DNA from: Candidatus Magasanikbacteria bacterium RIFCSPHIGHO2_01_FULL_41_23
GTDB lineage: Bacteria > Patescibacteria > ABY1 > Magasanikbacterales > UBA922
Reading direction: 5' to 3'
Assembly (NCBI GenBank): GCA_001782805.1
Contig: MFPT01000002.1
Location: 124,001-188,000 of the forward strand
Length of the DNA: 64,000 nucleotides
Positions 32,906 through 41,538 of the stretch are shown here, in pieces (position 1 is the first letter of the stretch; every line of letters starts with the position of its first letter). The translations under genes and the position numbers were made by a program. Under the pieces are notes generated by a model that worked only from the letters and a program-made list of their open reading frames with translations, did no database searches and had not been told where the DNA came from.

Positions 32906-34678
32906 ATGGAATCTCAAAAAATAACACCAGCTTCTTGGCTGGATGTGTGTGGCAAAAACTGGTATATCTTCAGGGAGTTCCTGAAGATAAGTGGCTACGA
33001 TCCCAGCATGGTCGAGGCCATCATTCAACTAGTTTTGGAAGATCCGGACACAGAGGTGTTGGAGAAAAGCCGTCTTGAAAAAGAGTGGCTCACTCTCCAA
33101 CAATACCAGCTGGTAGAAAATGCGGTCGTCGAAACGACCGGTCATGTTCACCATTTGTTCGAGGCTGGACGATTTTCACACCAAATCCAGTTTGGTGGAT
33201 CGATCGCCTTGGACAAACTGAACCGTTTCTTTTTTCGGCACATCACCGAACCGGGAACCGGTTTTGGGTTCGTACCCAGCGCCACCGAAGGATTCAACGA
33301 AAACAAAACGTTCGAATTCGTGGTGACAGAGCGTGGTCACATGATTATCCGGCTGAAATATTTGCCGGGGCCAAACGGTATCATGAGAAACGCGACCGAG
33401 GACTATCGGTCAGCGATCTATTATATCCCAGGAATTTTCCGGGGTGTCGTAGACACATGGTACAGGAACGAAGAAACAGCCGGAGAGGTGAAGCTCCTGA
33501 GTGTTGACGTTCCTCCGCAAGTGATCATCGCGCGAGAGGCAGAGGAGGCAGGTGTTGACATGATTGTTGACGCCATTGACGAAAGTCAGCCTTATCTGTG
33601 TATCAATGGGATTGTCTATGGCCTCATCGTGGAACACGGTGAGAAAAAAGCAATTCTCATTACTCGCGACGTGGAAACGCCCTGTCGGATCCACGGCACT
33701 CTTCACCCGATTCTTAGGAAAGGTGAAATCTATCGCTGGAAAGAGCCGATCGAAACCGAGTATGACATTCGGTGGAGAAAAAATCGGCTGTTCACACTGT
33801 TCAGTCGAAGTCGGTTTGGCTCAAGTAAGGCGATTAAAGCAGGCTTGTCTGCCGAAGCGAGGATGGCTGACGCAGAAGCACGCCTCGCTGTCGTGAATGC
33901 AAATTCACGGGTGGCGCTGGCAGAATCTGCAGTTTCCGAAGCCAAACTCGAAGCTGCGCAAGCGAGAGCAGAAGCTGCGCAAGCGCGAGCCGATGTCGAA
34001 GCGGCCGGGAAGCGAAAGCTCCGTGCCATCTTCGAACGAGCAGCTCCGAGTCTGGGCGTGGCCGACGCTCTTCTTTCCGGCACTTTCCGTCCCATCAACC
34101 TGAAATCCGTGATTATTCAGTGCGATGTGGTAGGATTTAAGCGACTGTCTCAGTCTTGGGGACCGGTTCAGACAAACCAACGCATGACGCGAATGTTTGA
34201 GCTGATAGAATCCATTGCGCGAAAAAAGGGGTTCTTCCCTTTCAAGCGCATCGGCGACGCCCTCATCATCGCGTACGCTGAGTGGCCGCGGAGAAGCAAT
34301 GAGGCTTCGCCGTACCAGTCATTCGGGGAAGCCGAAGACATGGCGATGGTTCTCACTAAGGAGTTCCACAGATTGGCCAAGGAAGAATTGGCAATCATGT
34401 TCCGAATCGGTGTTGACCTTGGTGAGGTGCTCTGGTGCAACCAGACTACTGACCCAGAGGAAGTCCGGTTCGATGCAACTGGGAATCCTTTAACTGGGGC
34501 TGCGCGAGCTGAAGCCGCGGCAGAACCAGGAAGAACTTCGGTCACTGAGAACTTTGCCAGGTCTCGAGAATTGCGACTTGGTCCAGAAATGAAAAATTCT
34601 GGATTGAGAAGTCGTGGTAGGATTCGAGACAAAAACGGAGATCCTCTGGATGTCCGTGACGTCATCGAGGATAACTAA
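32906..34678 (+). CDS. Class III nucleotidyl-cyclase-like protein with coiled coil
   Basis: A 590-residue protein. Residues 1-300 are unassigned. Residues 314-372 form an Ala/Glu/Arg-rich coiled coil (heptad-like AEARMADAEARLA). From 395 on it is a cyclase homology domain: first metal Asp407 in CDVVGFKRLS, Lys447 and Asp451 in FKRIGDALIIAY, then FDATGNPLTGAARAEAAAEPG, which aligns to the usual DxxGxxVNxAAR. The Arg is present (534) but the transition-state Asn is Thr530. The enzyme may be weak, use another nucleotide or be a sensor only. The SD is gaggag. Codon use is of the distinct class, unlike the neighbours. Confidence 0.8.
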   Translation: MESQKITPASWLDVCGKNWYIFREFLKISGYDPSMVEAIIQLVLEDPDTEVLEKSRLEKEWLTLQQYQLVENAVVETTGHVHHLFEAGRFSHQIQFGGSIALDKLNRFFFRHITEPGTGFGFVPSATEGFNENKTFEFVVTERGHMIIRLKYLPGPNGIMRNATEDYRSAIYYIPGIFRGVVDTWYRNEETAGEVKLLSVDVPPQVIIAREAEEAGVDMIVDAIDESQPYLCINGIVYGLIVEHGEKKAILITRDVETPCRIHGTLHPILRKGEIYRWKEPIETEYDIRWRKNRLFTLFSRSRFGSSKAIKAGLSAEARMADAEARLAVVNANSRVALAESAVSEAKLEAAQARAEAAQARADVEAAGKRKLRAIFERAAPSLGVADALLSGTFRPINLKSVIIQCDVVGFKRLSQSWGPVQTNQRMTRMFELIESIARKKGFFPFKRIGDALIIAYAEWPRRSNEASPYQSFGEAEDMAMVLTKEFHRLAKEELAIMFRIGVDLGEVLWCNQTTDPEEVRFDATGNPLTGAARAEAAAEPGRTSVTENFARSRELRLGPEMKNSGLRSRGRIRDKNGDPLDVRDVIEDN

Positions 34679-34696
34679 CCCACCAAGGAGGATCCG

Positions 34697-34826
34697 GCGC
34701 TGTATTCCCACCCACAGCGCCGCCAATCCCTTAACTTTATAACTCGGTTGTAAAATTAAGAGAAAAAAAATCCACCTCGACAAGCTCGGTGTAAACCCTG
34801 AGCTAAGTCAAGAGTGGATTTTTTTA
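34697..34826. terminator. Hairpin and bidirectional terminator between the cyclase-like gene and dnaJ
   Basis: ggcgctgt/acagcgcc (34697-34723) is followed by aaaaaatccac/gtggattttttt (about 34766-34826), which has T-runs on both strands and a palindromic element (ctcgacaagctcggtg to ccctgagctaagtc) as its loop. Confidence 0.8.
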
Positions 34827-35921
34827 TTTTTCATTTTTCAATTCTTCAATTAATTTTTTGGCGGATCGTGATAATTTTTTTGGCACATCAATAATCACTG
34901 TAACAAATTGATCACCGCGCCGACTACCATTAATTTCCGGTACACCAAGATCGCGCAAACGAAATTGCTGTTGCGATTGCGTGCCTTCGGGGATGGCTAA
35001 TTTTTTTTCACCATCCAGTGTTTGGATTACCACCGAGTCTCCGAGCGCAGCTTGAGGAAATGAAATATGTGTTTCGGTAAAAATATTTTGTCCCTCACGA
35101 TGAAAGGCTTTATCCGCGCGCACTCGAACCCGAACATATAAATCTCCGGCCACACCACCAACTCCCGGATGCTCACCTTTCCCCGATAGACGAATGGTTC
35201 CGCCATCATCAATGCCCGCTGGGATTTTAATCGTATATTTGGAATCATTTCGTTCCACTCCCCCGCCATTACAATGTTTACATTTTTTTTCAGCGACATT
35301 GCCGGCACCATGACAATTATCACAAGTCGCCACGCTTTGCATGGCGCCTAAAATAGTTTGTTGCACGCGACGCACTTGGCCTTGCCCTCCGCATACGGCG
35401 CATTTTTTATGTCCGCTTCCCGGTTCAGCACCACTGCCGTTACACACGGCGCAGGCATTGCGTTTGGTTAAATGAATTTCTTTTTCAATTCCAAAAACCG
35501 CTTCGCGAAAATTTAATTCCACATCCACCTGAATGTCTTGACCGCGTTTTTGCCCGCCACGACTATTTCCGCCACCAAAAAAATCTCCGAACAAATCACC
35601 AAATCCTCCACCAAAATCAAATTGCGCGCCATTTTGAAAACCACCTTGCTGGCCACGCGCCGCGCGCATAAAATCTTCCCAGCCAGCGCCACCGCCAAAT
35701 CCGCCCTGCTGTTCAAAATCAGCACCAAATTGATCGTATTGTTTACGTTTTTCTTCATTGCCCAATACCTGAAACGCCTCATTCAGTTCTTTAAATTTAG
35801 CTTCATCGCCGCCTTTCTTGTCCGGATGATGCTGATGCGCTAATTTACGAAAGGCTTTTTTTATTTCTTCCGCGTTGGCGGTTTTTTCCACGCCGATAAT
35901 TTTGTAATAATCTTTGGCCAT
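34824..35921 (-). CDS. dnaJ: Chaperone DnaJ
   Basis: A 365-residue type I J-protein. The J domain carries HPD at 32-34, and a Gly/Phe-rich linker follows to about 125. The zinc domain has four CxxCxGxG-type repeats (CAVCNGSG, CAVCGGQG, CDNCHGAG, CKHCNGGG), and the C-terminal peptide-binding domains complete it. It delivers unfolded clients to DnaK and stimulates its ATPase. It is the last gene of the hrcA operon. Confidence 0.97.
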   Translation of the reverse strand: MAKDYYKIIGVEKTANAEEIKKAFRKLAHQHHPDKKGGDEAKFKELNEAFQVLGNEEKRKQYDQFGADFEQQGGFGGGAGWEDFMRAARGQQGGFQNGAQFDFGGGFGDLFGDFFGGGNSRGGQKRGQDIQVDVELNFREAVFGIEKEIHLTKRNACAVCNGSGAEPGSGHKKCAVCGGQGQVRRVQQTILGAMQSVATCDNCHGAGNVAEKKCKHCNGGGVERNDSKYTIKIPAGIDDGGTIRLSGKGEHPGVGGVAGDLYVRVRVRADKAFHREGQNIFTETHISFPQAALGDSVVIQTLDGEKKLAIPEGTQSQQQFRLRDLGVPEINGSRRGDQFVTVIIDVPKKLSRSAKKLIEELKNEK

Positions 35922-35929
35922 AAAAATTA

Positions 35930-36808
35930 TTATTTGTTTAATTTTTTCTGCCCATTTGCCGACAAAAAATTATTATTACTGATGATTGATTTTCCGGTTT
36001 TGCTTTCTAATAATTTCCTGGCACTCTTGGCCACGCCGCCGCCTTTTTTGGCGGCTCGGGCGTTTGGCATATAGCCTTCGGCTTTTTCAGCGTCAGCAAT
36101 TTGATTGGTAGAGAGCTCGGCGAGTGCGGTAAAAATTAATTCAGCCTCAGTCATGTGATCACGCAAATTTTCTCGTTTCAATTTTTTCAGATTTTTATGT
36201 TTGCGCGTGGTCATGCCAGTCCACTCGGAGTGAATCACGTCCGTGAGTTTCGCATATTCAATATCTTCTTTCAAGCCATGCGTTCCCCAATAATCCGTTA
36301 ATTTATTGCGCACTTCTTGCCCGCGCATGCGCTGTTCAATCCATTTTTCTGAATAACCCAACGCTTGCCAATTTTTTCGTGCGCGATTTAAGGAGCGCTC
36401 GGGGTCAACGGTTTCCTGCAAGCGTTCATAACCAACTTTGGCGAGCCAGAGTTTGAAGGGTTCGGCTTTTGGAGAAGGGATTGACTGGATGATGCGGAGA
36501 GCAGTTTCAACATCACTTACATCAGTTTCACGTTTCTTCCCATCCTGAGCCAACAATTTCAACTGGTGACATTTTGTCACCGATTCATTTCCCTCTTTTC
36601 CTAGTCGTTCCTTAAGTTTATTCCAATATTTTCGGGCTGTCTGAAAATCAGGTTGTTCGGTCAATACCCGAACAATATCAACAATACTAAAATACCATTT
36701 TTCCTCTTGCTCGCTCCATATTCGACGCACTGATTGCTGTTCAAATAAGACAATAGATTTTTCGGGAGACAATGCCCCCTCCTTTTTCTTTGGCATGTTT
36801 TTAAGCAT
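35930..36808 (-). CDS. BRO-N/DinD-like domain protein
   Basis: A 292-residue protein. The N-terminal half resembles the Bro-N DNA-binding domain (SVRRIWSEQEEKWYFSIVDIVRVL, then YWNKLKERLG). The C-terminal half resembles DinD-type proteins (HKNLKKLKRENLRDHMTEAELIF, then IADAEKAEGY). Such proteins occur in phages and as damage-inducible chromosomal genes. It lies between dnaK and dnaJ on the same strand, so it is probably heat-shock regulated. Its role there is unknown; it looks like an insertion into a conserved operon. Confidence 0.8.
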   Translation of the reverse strand: MLKNMPKKKEGALSPEKSIVLFEQQSVRRIWSEQEEKWYFSIVDIVRVLTEQPDFQTARKYWNKLKERLGKEGNESVTKCHQLKLLAQDGKKRETDVSDVETALRIIQSIPSPKAEPFKLWLAKVGYERLQETVDPERSLNRARKNWQALGYSEKWIEQRMRGQEVRNKLTDYWGTHGLKEDIEYAKLTDVIHSEWTGMTTRKHKNLKKLKRENLRDHMTEAELIFTALAELSTNQIADAEKAEGYMPNARAAKKGGGVAKSARKLLESKTGKSIISNNNFLSANGQKKLNK

Positions 36809-36837
36809 AAAAAAATTTTAAATAAAATTTGACTGGT

Positions 36838-37278
36838 TTATCGAATGGGTTTTTTAAGCAAAGCACGCTCCAAATCATTAATGACTACTTTATCTTCAAA
36901 AATAAAATCAGTTAAATCGAGGGCTTCTTGCGCACTAAACCATTTACCGTACTCACCCTCTCCAATGGTAATCGTATCTTCCCAATTAAGCGGTGGCTGA
37001 AATAAAAAAATAAATTTAATACTTTTTAAAAACTCATAACGGTTAAAGAATGTAACTTCATTAAATTTAATGTCCATATTCAATTCTTCTTTCATCTCTC
37101 GTTGTAAAGAGAATTCGGGAGTTTCATTATTTTCCGCGCCGCCTCCCCAAAAGCCAAAATAATTCGGTAAAGTTTTTTGATCCGGAGATCTTTTTTGCAA
37201 AAAAACTTTAACGGTTCCCTGTTCTAAAATATAGGGAAGTAAAATGGAAATCTGTCTTTTTTCAAATTGCATAATCAA
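36838..37278 (-). CDS. Nudix hydrolase
   Basis: A 146-residue single-domain Nudix protein. The box spans about 45-68 (GGGAENNETPEF, then REMKEELNM); the Gly before the last hydrophobic residue is replaced by Asn, while the metal-binding RE..EE core is kept. Substrate unknown. It sits between dnaK and the BRO-N gene inside the heat-shock operon. Confidence 0.82.
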   Translation of the reverse strand: MIMQFEKRQISILLPYILEQGTVKVFLQKRSPDQKTLPNYFGFWGGGAENNETPEFSLQREMKEELNMDIKFNEVTFFNRYEFLKSIKFIFLFQPPLNWEDTITIGEGEYGKWFSAQEALDLTDFIFEDKVVINDLERALLKKPIR

Positions 37279-37346
37279 TGCCTTATTGGTGTTTAGTAAT
37301 CATCAAACGCAAGACCACGAACATTCGAAGTCTCGGCGTTTAGTGA

Positions 37347-39338
37347 CTATTTCTGTTCATCCACCACTTCCCCCTCAATCGGACCTTCTTCTTTCTTGTC
37401 CTGAGCGTCAGTCGAAGAGTTATCAGCAGAATTTTGACCAGCATCTCCCATTGAGCCGGTCGTGCCATCAAAATTTGGTGGAGCGCCCGCGCCGCCTTTT
37501 TGATCTTGTTGATACATTTTTGTCCCCACGACTTGCGCCACGGTTGACAACTCTTCCGAAGCTTTTTTAATCGCTTCCAAATCTTCGCTATCTTTGAGTC
37601 CTTTCATTTTTTCGAGCGCATCAGCGACTTTTTTCTTTTCATCATCAGTCACCGCAATTTTTTTGGCTTCCACATCTTTCATCATCTTTTCCGTTGTGTA
37701 CACCATAGTTTCGGCCAAATTGCGCGTTTCAATCAGTTCACGCTTTTTGGCGTCCTCTCCCGCGTTGGCCTCCGCTTCTTTTTTCATTTTTTCAATTTCT
37801 TCTTTGGAAAGTCCTGACGACGCTTCAATGCGAATTGATTGTTCCTTATTAGTTGCTTTGTCTTTCGCCGATACACTCAAAATACCATTCGCATCAATGT
37901 CAAATTTAACTTCCACTTGCGGCACGCCGCGCGGCGCCGGAGGAATTCCATCCAAATGAAACGTGCCCAACATTTTATTGTCATTCGCCATTGGACGCTC
38001 TCCTTGTAAAACCTTAATTTCCACGCTCGGCTGATTATCTGCGGCCGTGGAAAATGTTTGTGATTTACTAGAAGGAATAGTGGTATTGCGATCAATTAAT
38101 TTGGTCATCACTCCGCCCATAGTTTCAATCCCCAGTGATAACGGTGTTACATCCAGCAATAAAATTTCTTTGCCCAAATCGCCTTGTAATTGTCCGGCCT
38201 GAATGCCCGCGCCAATGGCCACGACTTCATCTGGATTCACGCTGGCGTTTGGTTTTTTGCCAAAAAATTCTTCCACTTTTTTTTGTACCAAGGGCATGCG
38301 CGTCATACCGCCGACCAAAATAATTTCATCCAATTGACCAGAGGAAAAACCAGAATCTTCCAGCGCTTTCTTGGTAGGAATCATGGTTTTTTCCACTAAA
38401 TCCATTACGAGTTCTTCCAACTTAGCGCGCGATAATTTTAAATTCAAATGTTTCGGACCGTCCGCGCCAGCCGTAATAAATGGTTCATTGATTTCCGTTT
38501 CAACTGTACTGGAAAGTTCAATTTTGGCTTTTTCCGCCGCGTCTTTGACGCGTTGCAATGATAACGCATCTTTACTCAAATCAATCCCTTCATTTTTCTT
38601 AAATTCAGCGATAATCCATTCAATTATCCGCTGGTCAAAATCATCTCCGCCCAAATGCGTATCGCCATTCGTGGCTTTTACTTCCACCGTGGAATGTCCG
38701 CCTTCTTCATCCATGTCATGACCGATTTCCAAAATTGACACGTCAAACGTTCCGCCACCCAAATCATACACCGCGATTTTTTGATCTTTCGCTTTGTTAA
38801 AACCATAAGCAAACGCGGCTGCAGTTGGTTCATTTATAATGCGACGCACTTTCAAACCAGCAATTTCTCCCGCGTCTTTTGTTGCTTGACGCTGCGAATC
38901 ATCAAAATATGCGGGCACGGTAATAACCGCTTCTTCAATTTTTTCGCCCAATTTTGCTTCCGCATCTTCTTTTAATTTGCGCAAAATCATCGCGCTGATT
39001 TCCGGCGGCGTGTATGATTTATCCCCCATTTTTACTTTTGGTCGATCACCATCCGCCACTACCTCAAACGGCGAATGTTTTTGCATATTTGCGACTTCCG
39101 AATCCGAATAGCGACGACCAATCAAACGCTTGACCGAATAAACCGTATTTTTGGGATTCGTCACTGCCTGACGCTTGGCCAATTGCCCCACCAAAATTTC
39201 ACCGGTTTTGCTCATGGCAATGACTGACGGCGTGGTGCGGTGACCTTCTTTATTTTCCAAAATCTTGGGCTGTCCGCCTTCAATAATGGCCATGCAAGAG
39301 TTGGTTGTTCCGAGATCTATTCCGAGAATTTTTGACAT
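37347..39338 (-). CDS. dnaK: Chaperone DnaK (Hsp70)
   Basis: A 663-residue Hsp70. The N-terminal ATPase domain starts ILGIDLGTTNSCMAI and has VPAYFDDSQRQATKDAG and the phosphate loop LGGGTFDVSIL. The substrate-binding domain includes LLDVTPLSLGIET. The acidic tail ends in EGEVVDEQK. Near the C-terminus, DNSSTDAQDK is encoded by a sequence (37392-37415) resembling the palindromic elements, in a disordered tail where insertion is harmless. It works with DnaJ and GrpE from the same operon. Confidence 0.98.
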   Translation of the reverse strand: MSKILGIDLGTTNSCMAIIEGGQPKILENKEGHRTTPSVIAMSKTGEILVGQLAKRQAVTNPKNTVYSVKRLIGRRYSDSEVANMQKHSPFEVVADGDRPKVKMGDKSYTPPEISAMILRKLKEDAEAKLGEKIEEAVITVPAYFDDSQRQATKDAGEIAGLKVRRIINEPTAAAFAYGFNKAKDQKIAVYDLGGGTFDVSILEIGHDMDEEGGHSTVEVKATNGDTHLGGDDFDQRIIEWIIAEFKKNEGIDLSKDALSLQRVKDAAEKAKIELSSTVETEINEPFITAGADGPKHLNLKLSRAKLEELVMDLVEKTMIPTKKALEDSGFSSGQLDEIILVGGMTRMPLVQKKVEEFFGKKPNASVNPDEVVAIGAGIQAGQLQGDLGKEILLLDVTPLSLGIETMGGVMTKLIDRNTTIPSSKSQTFSTAADNQPSVEIKVLQGERPMANDNKMLGTFHLDGIPPAPRGVPQVEVKFDIDANGILSVSAKDKATNKEQSIRIEASSGLSKEEIEKMKKEAEANAGEDAKKRELIETRNLAETMVYTTEKMMKDVEAKKIAVTDDEKKKVADALEKMKGLKDSEDLEAIKKASEELSTVAQVVGTKMYQQDQKGGAGAPPNFDGTTGSMGDAGQNSADNSSTDAQDKKEEGPIEGEVVDEQK
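37392..37415 (-). repeat. Palindromic-element-like sequence in the dnaK tail
   Basis: cctgagcgtcagtcgaag resembles the gagcgaagtcgaag family and lies in the disordered C-terminal coding region. Confidence 0.4.
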
Positions 39339-39408
39339 ATATTGTTTATTTATTGTTAAATAATTAATTGATTAATTTTATAATTTTTTCCATTGTAAAC
39401 TTTTTGCT

Positions 39409-39984
39409 TTAATCTGCCTTTTTCGCCACAATCACCTTCGCCACTTTCACCACTTTTCCTTTCATTATATATCCGCCATCAATTTCTCGAATAATAGTGT
39501 GTTCCGGCATCTCACTCACCTCTTCTCCCACACTATCATGCATTCGCGGATCAAACATTTCGCCAACGGTTTTTATTTCTTCAATCTGATGGGCTTTTAA
39601 GATATCGCCAAATTGTTTCATGATATAACCAATCCCTTGCGACCAATTGAGCCATTTTTTACCATCACTGCTTTCCGTTTGACTTTCTTCCACAACGTTC
39701 GGGACAGAGACAAACGCTTTTTTAAAATTATCATAGACAGGAATAAATTCTTCCAACACGCGCAGTTCGCTCCACGCTGCCCAATCTTTTTTTTGCTCGG
39801 CAACTTCGCGTTGCAAATTTTGGTAATCAGCCACTGCTCTTTGCCAGCCAGTCCGCAATGTTTCATTTTCTTTTTGCAATTGACCGGCCTCGTCATTAAT
39901 TTGTGCATTATTATTTTGTGTATCATTGACATCTTCTTCCGGCATAATCGGCTTTGTTGTTTGATTATCATCGATATTAGTCAT
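39409..39984 (-). CDS. grpE: Nucleotide exchange factor GrpE
   Basis: A 191-residue protein with an acidic disordered N-terminus, a long helix (ENETLRTGWQRAVADYQNLQRE) and the C-terminal beta domain with FDPRMHDSVGEE and GYIMKGKVVKVAKVIVAK. It releases ADP from DnaK. Its start overlaps the end of hrcA by 8 bases. Confidence 0.95.
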   Translation of the reverse strand: MTNIDDNQTTKPIMPEEDVNDTQNNNAQINDEAGQLQKENETLRTGWQRAVADYQNLQREVAEQKKDWAAWSELRVLEEFIPVYDNFKKAFVSVPNVVEESQTESSDGKKWLNWSQGIGYIMKQFGDILKAHQIEEIKTVGEMFDPRMHDSVGEEVSEMPEHTIIREIDGGYIMKGKVVKVAKVIVAKKAD

Positions 39985-40660
39985 ACTGGTTTTTTATAAA
40001 ATCAATTAAAGATTTACCTTTGGAATAATCCATACGGTGCGGTCCCAAAATCGTCAGCAATTTGCCACCAGGCAAACGCGCGCCAATCACACTGCAAACT
40101 CCGCCAAACGGATTTTCCGCACCAATGAAAATATGGGAAAAATCATCATCAAACTGTTCAAAGACTTCCTCAATATTTTCTTCACATTCATCAAAAATAT
40201 GCGATACGTCCACTGTTTGCGTCGAATCCTGAAACTCCGGCTGGGAAAATAAATTAGATAATCCGGTATAATACACTGTATTCCGGCCAAATGCCAGAAC
40301 TACGGCACTGTTCATTTCACCGGCGATTAATTTGCCCAATTGCTTTAATTGAATATTCTCCTCATCGTTTTCAGTGGTCAAAGTTTCAATGTTCACTTTT
40401 ATTTTTTTGGACAGTTCCTTTGGTCCTAATAATTCTTGAACATAAAAACGATAGCCTGTTTCCGTAGGAATCCGACCGGCCGAAACATGGGGATGGGTTA
40501 AAAAACCCGCGTCTTCCAAATCCCGCATCTCATTGCGCACCGTCGCGTCACTCATATCTAGGCTATATTCTGACACCAAAAATTTGGAGCCGATCGGTTC
40601 AGCCGTTTCAATATAGCTTTCCACAATCAGGCGCAATAAATTGTGCCGGCGATTAACCAT
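39977..40660 (-). CDS. hrcA: Heat-shock repressor HrcA, short form
   Basis: A 227-residue protein with the N-terminal winged helix of HrcA (LIVESYIETAEPIGSKFL, then ATVRNEMRDLEDAGFLTHPHVSAGRIPTETGYRFYV). The C-terminal part ends in GGVCSVIGARLP and ILGPHRMDYSKG, as in HrcA. Typical HrcA has about 340 residues; the missing length is in the middle (dimerisation or insert region). It represses the operon by binding CIRCE, a perfectly placed copy of which lies just upstream. Confidence 0.93.
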   Translation of the reverse strand: MVNRRHNLLRLIVESYIETAEPIGSKFLVSEYSLDMSDATVRNEMRDLEDAGFLTHPHVSAGRIPTETGYRFYVQELLGPKELSKKIKVNIETLTTENDEENIQLKQLGKLIAGEMNSAVVLAFGRNTVYYTGLSNLFSQPEFQDSTQTVDVSHIFDECEENIEEVFEQFDDDFSHIFIGAENPFGGVCSVIGARLPGGKLLTILGPHRMDYSKGKSLIDFIKNQYD

Positions 40661-40683
40661 ATGTTTCTTGGAACATCAGTATT

Positions 40684-40710
40684 TTAGCACTCAAATAGGT
40701 AGAGTGTTAA
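40684..40710 (-). promoter_or_regulatory. CIRCE operator
   Basis: TTAGCACTC (40684-40692), 9-base spacer, GAGTGTTAA (40702-40710). This is the consensus CIRCE inverted repeat with one mismatch, and it starts at the -10 element of the hrcA promoter, where HrcA would block RNA polymerase. Confidence 0.95.
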
Positions 40711-40737
40711 GATACCAGCTGTGGATAAGATTGTCAA
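40709..40737 (-). promoter_or_regulatory. Heat-shock operon promoter
   Basis: On the minus strand TTGACA (40732-40737) and TATCTT (40709-40714) are separated by 17 bases. The -10 overlaps CIRCE. Confidence 0.85.
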
Positions 40738-40743
40738 TAATCA

Positions 40744-40776
40744 AAAAATCCCCTGAGCGACTTGTGGGGGATTAAT
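40744..40776 (-). terminator. Terminator after the SPFH gene
   Basis: aatcccc/gggggatt with a run of six T on the minus strand, between the SPFH gene and the heat-shock operon promoter. Confidence 0.8.
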
Positions 40777-40794
40777 TGTCTAGACCAAGGTCAT

Positions 40795-41391
40795 TTATTC
40801 CGCCGCTTTAATCTTTGCTCCAGCCGTAATATCCGACACTTCACTCAAAAGCACATTTTCCACATAAATACCGCGCGGATAAAATATGCGTTCCAATTCA
40901 TTTTTCAATTCCAATTCCACATCATCGCGTTTAGCGCCAATCACATCATTCACGTTAAAACGGCTCACCACCATGCGAATGCGACTGCGTACTGTGGGAC
41001 GGATAATTTTAGACACAAAATCCTCGCCAATGGTTTGCCAAATATGAGGAATTTGATGCACATCCAACCGCAGTAACAACGTGCCTTCCACTGCCACTTT
41101 TTTACCATCTTCAGATACGGCCGCAATCGGAATATCGCCCAAAGCTTTTTCATTCTGCAGATTGAATTCTCGCGAAATACTGTATTCAAGTGTTTGGACA
41201 TTAAACAGCTTGGCTTTTTGCCAAAAAGGAATTTTAAAATGCAGTCCGGGCATGAGCACTTTTTTCAAAACTCCCCGACCCAAATCATACACGCAGGCCA
41301 CGTATCCAGGCGGAACATAAATAAAAAATCCCTTAAGAACATCTTCCACGACGAACGAATACATTAATTTATCGAGTGATTCCGTGGACAT
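40795..41391 (-). CDS. SPFH/Band 7 (prohibitin-like) protein
   Basis: A 198-residue protein with a Band 7 domain: the start YVPPGYVACVYDLGRGVLKKVLMPGLHFKIPFW, then a strand-rich part with SEDGKKVAVEGTLLLRLD and the helical tail RDDVELELKNELERIFYPRGIYVENVLLSEV. There is only a weak hydrophobic N-terminal segment. SPFH proteins form membrane-associated scaffolds and often affect proteases or lipid domains. The gene stands alone between a terminator and the structured element R2. Confidence 0.82.
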   Translation of the reverse strand: MSTESLDKLMYSFVVEDVLKGFFIYVPPGYVACVYDLGRGVLKKVLMPGLHFKIPFWQKAKLFNVQTLEYSISREFNLQNEKALGDIPIAAVSEDGKKVAVEGTLLLRLDVHQIPHIWQTIGEDFVSKIIRPTVRSRIRMVVSRFNVNDVIGAKRDDVELELKNELERIFYPRGIYVENVLLSEVSDITAGAKIKAAE

Positions 41392-41413
41392 ATTTTTTTG
41401 AAATTATGGTATT

Positions 41414-41522
41414 AAAAATAAAAATTCACTGCAAATCTTTTTCTGAGATCCGCCCGACCGGGACGGACTCAAAAAAGCTTTAGGAGTTTATCCCGACTTG
41501 TCGGGGTTCCATTTTTATTTTT
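41414..41522 (+). repeat. Structured intergenic element R2
   Basis: A perfect 12-bp outer stem (AAAAATAAAAAT 41414-41425 with ATTTTTATTTTT 41511-41522), different in sequence from R1, closes the same core: CTGCAAATCTTTTTCTGAGA and CTCAAAAAAGCTTTAGGAG then TTTATCCCGACTTGTCGGG. The centre is a short gcccgaccgggac hairpin in place of the long palindromic element of R1. Confidence 0.78.
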
Positions 41523-41538
41523 AACAATTATTTAAAAT

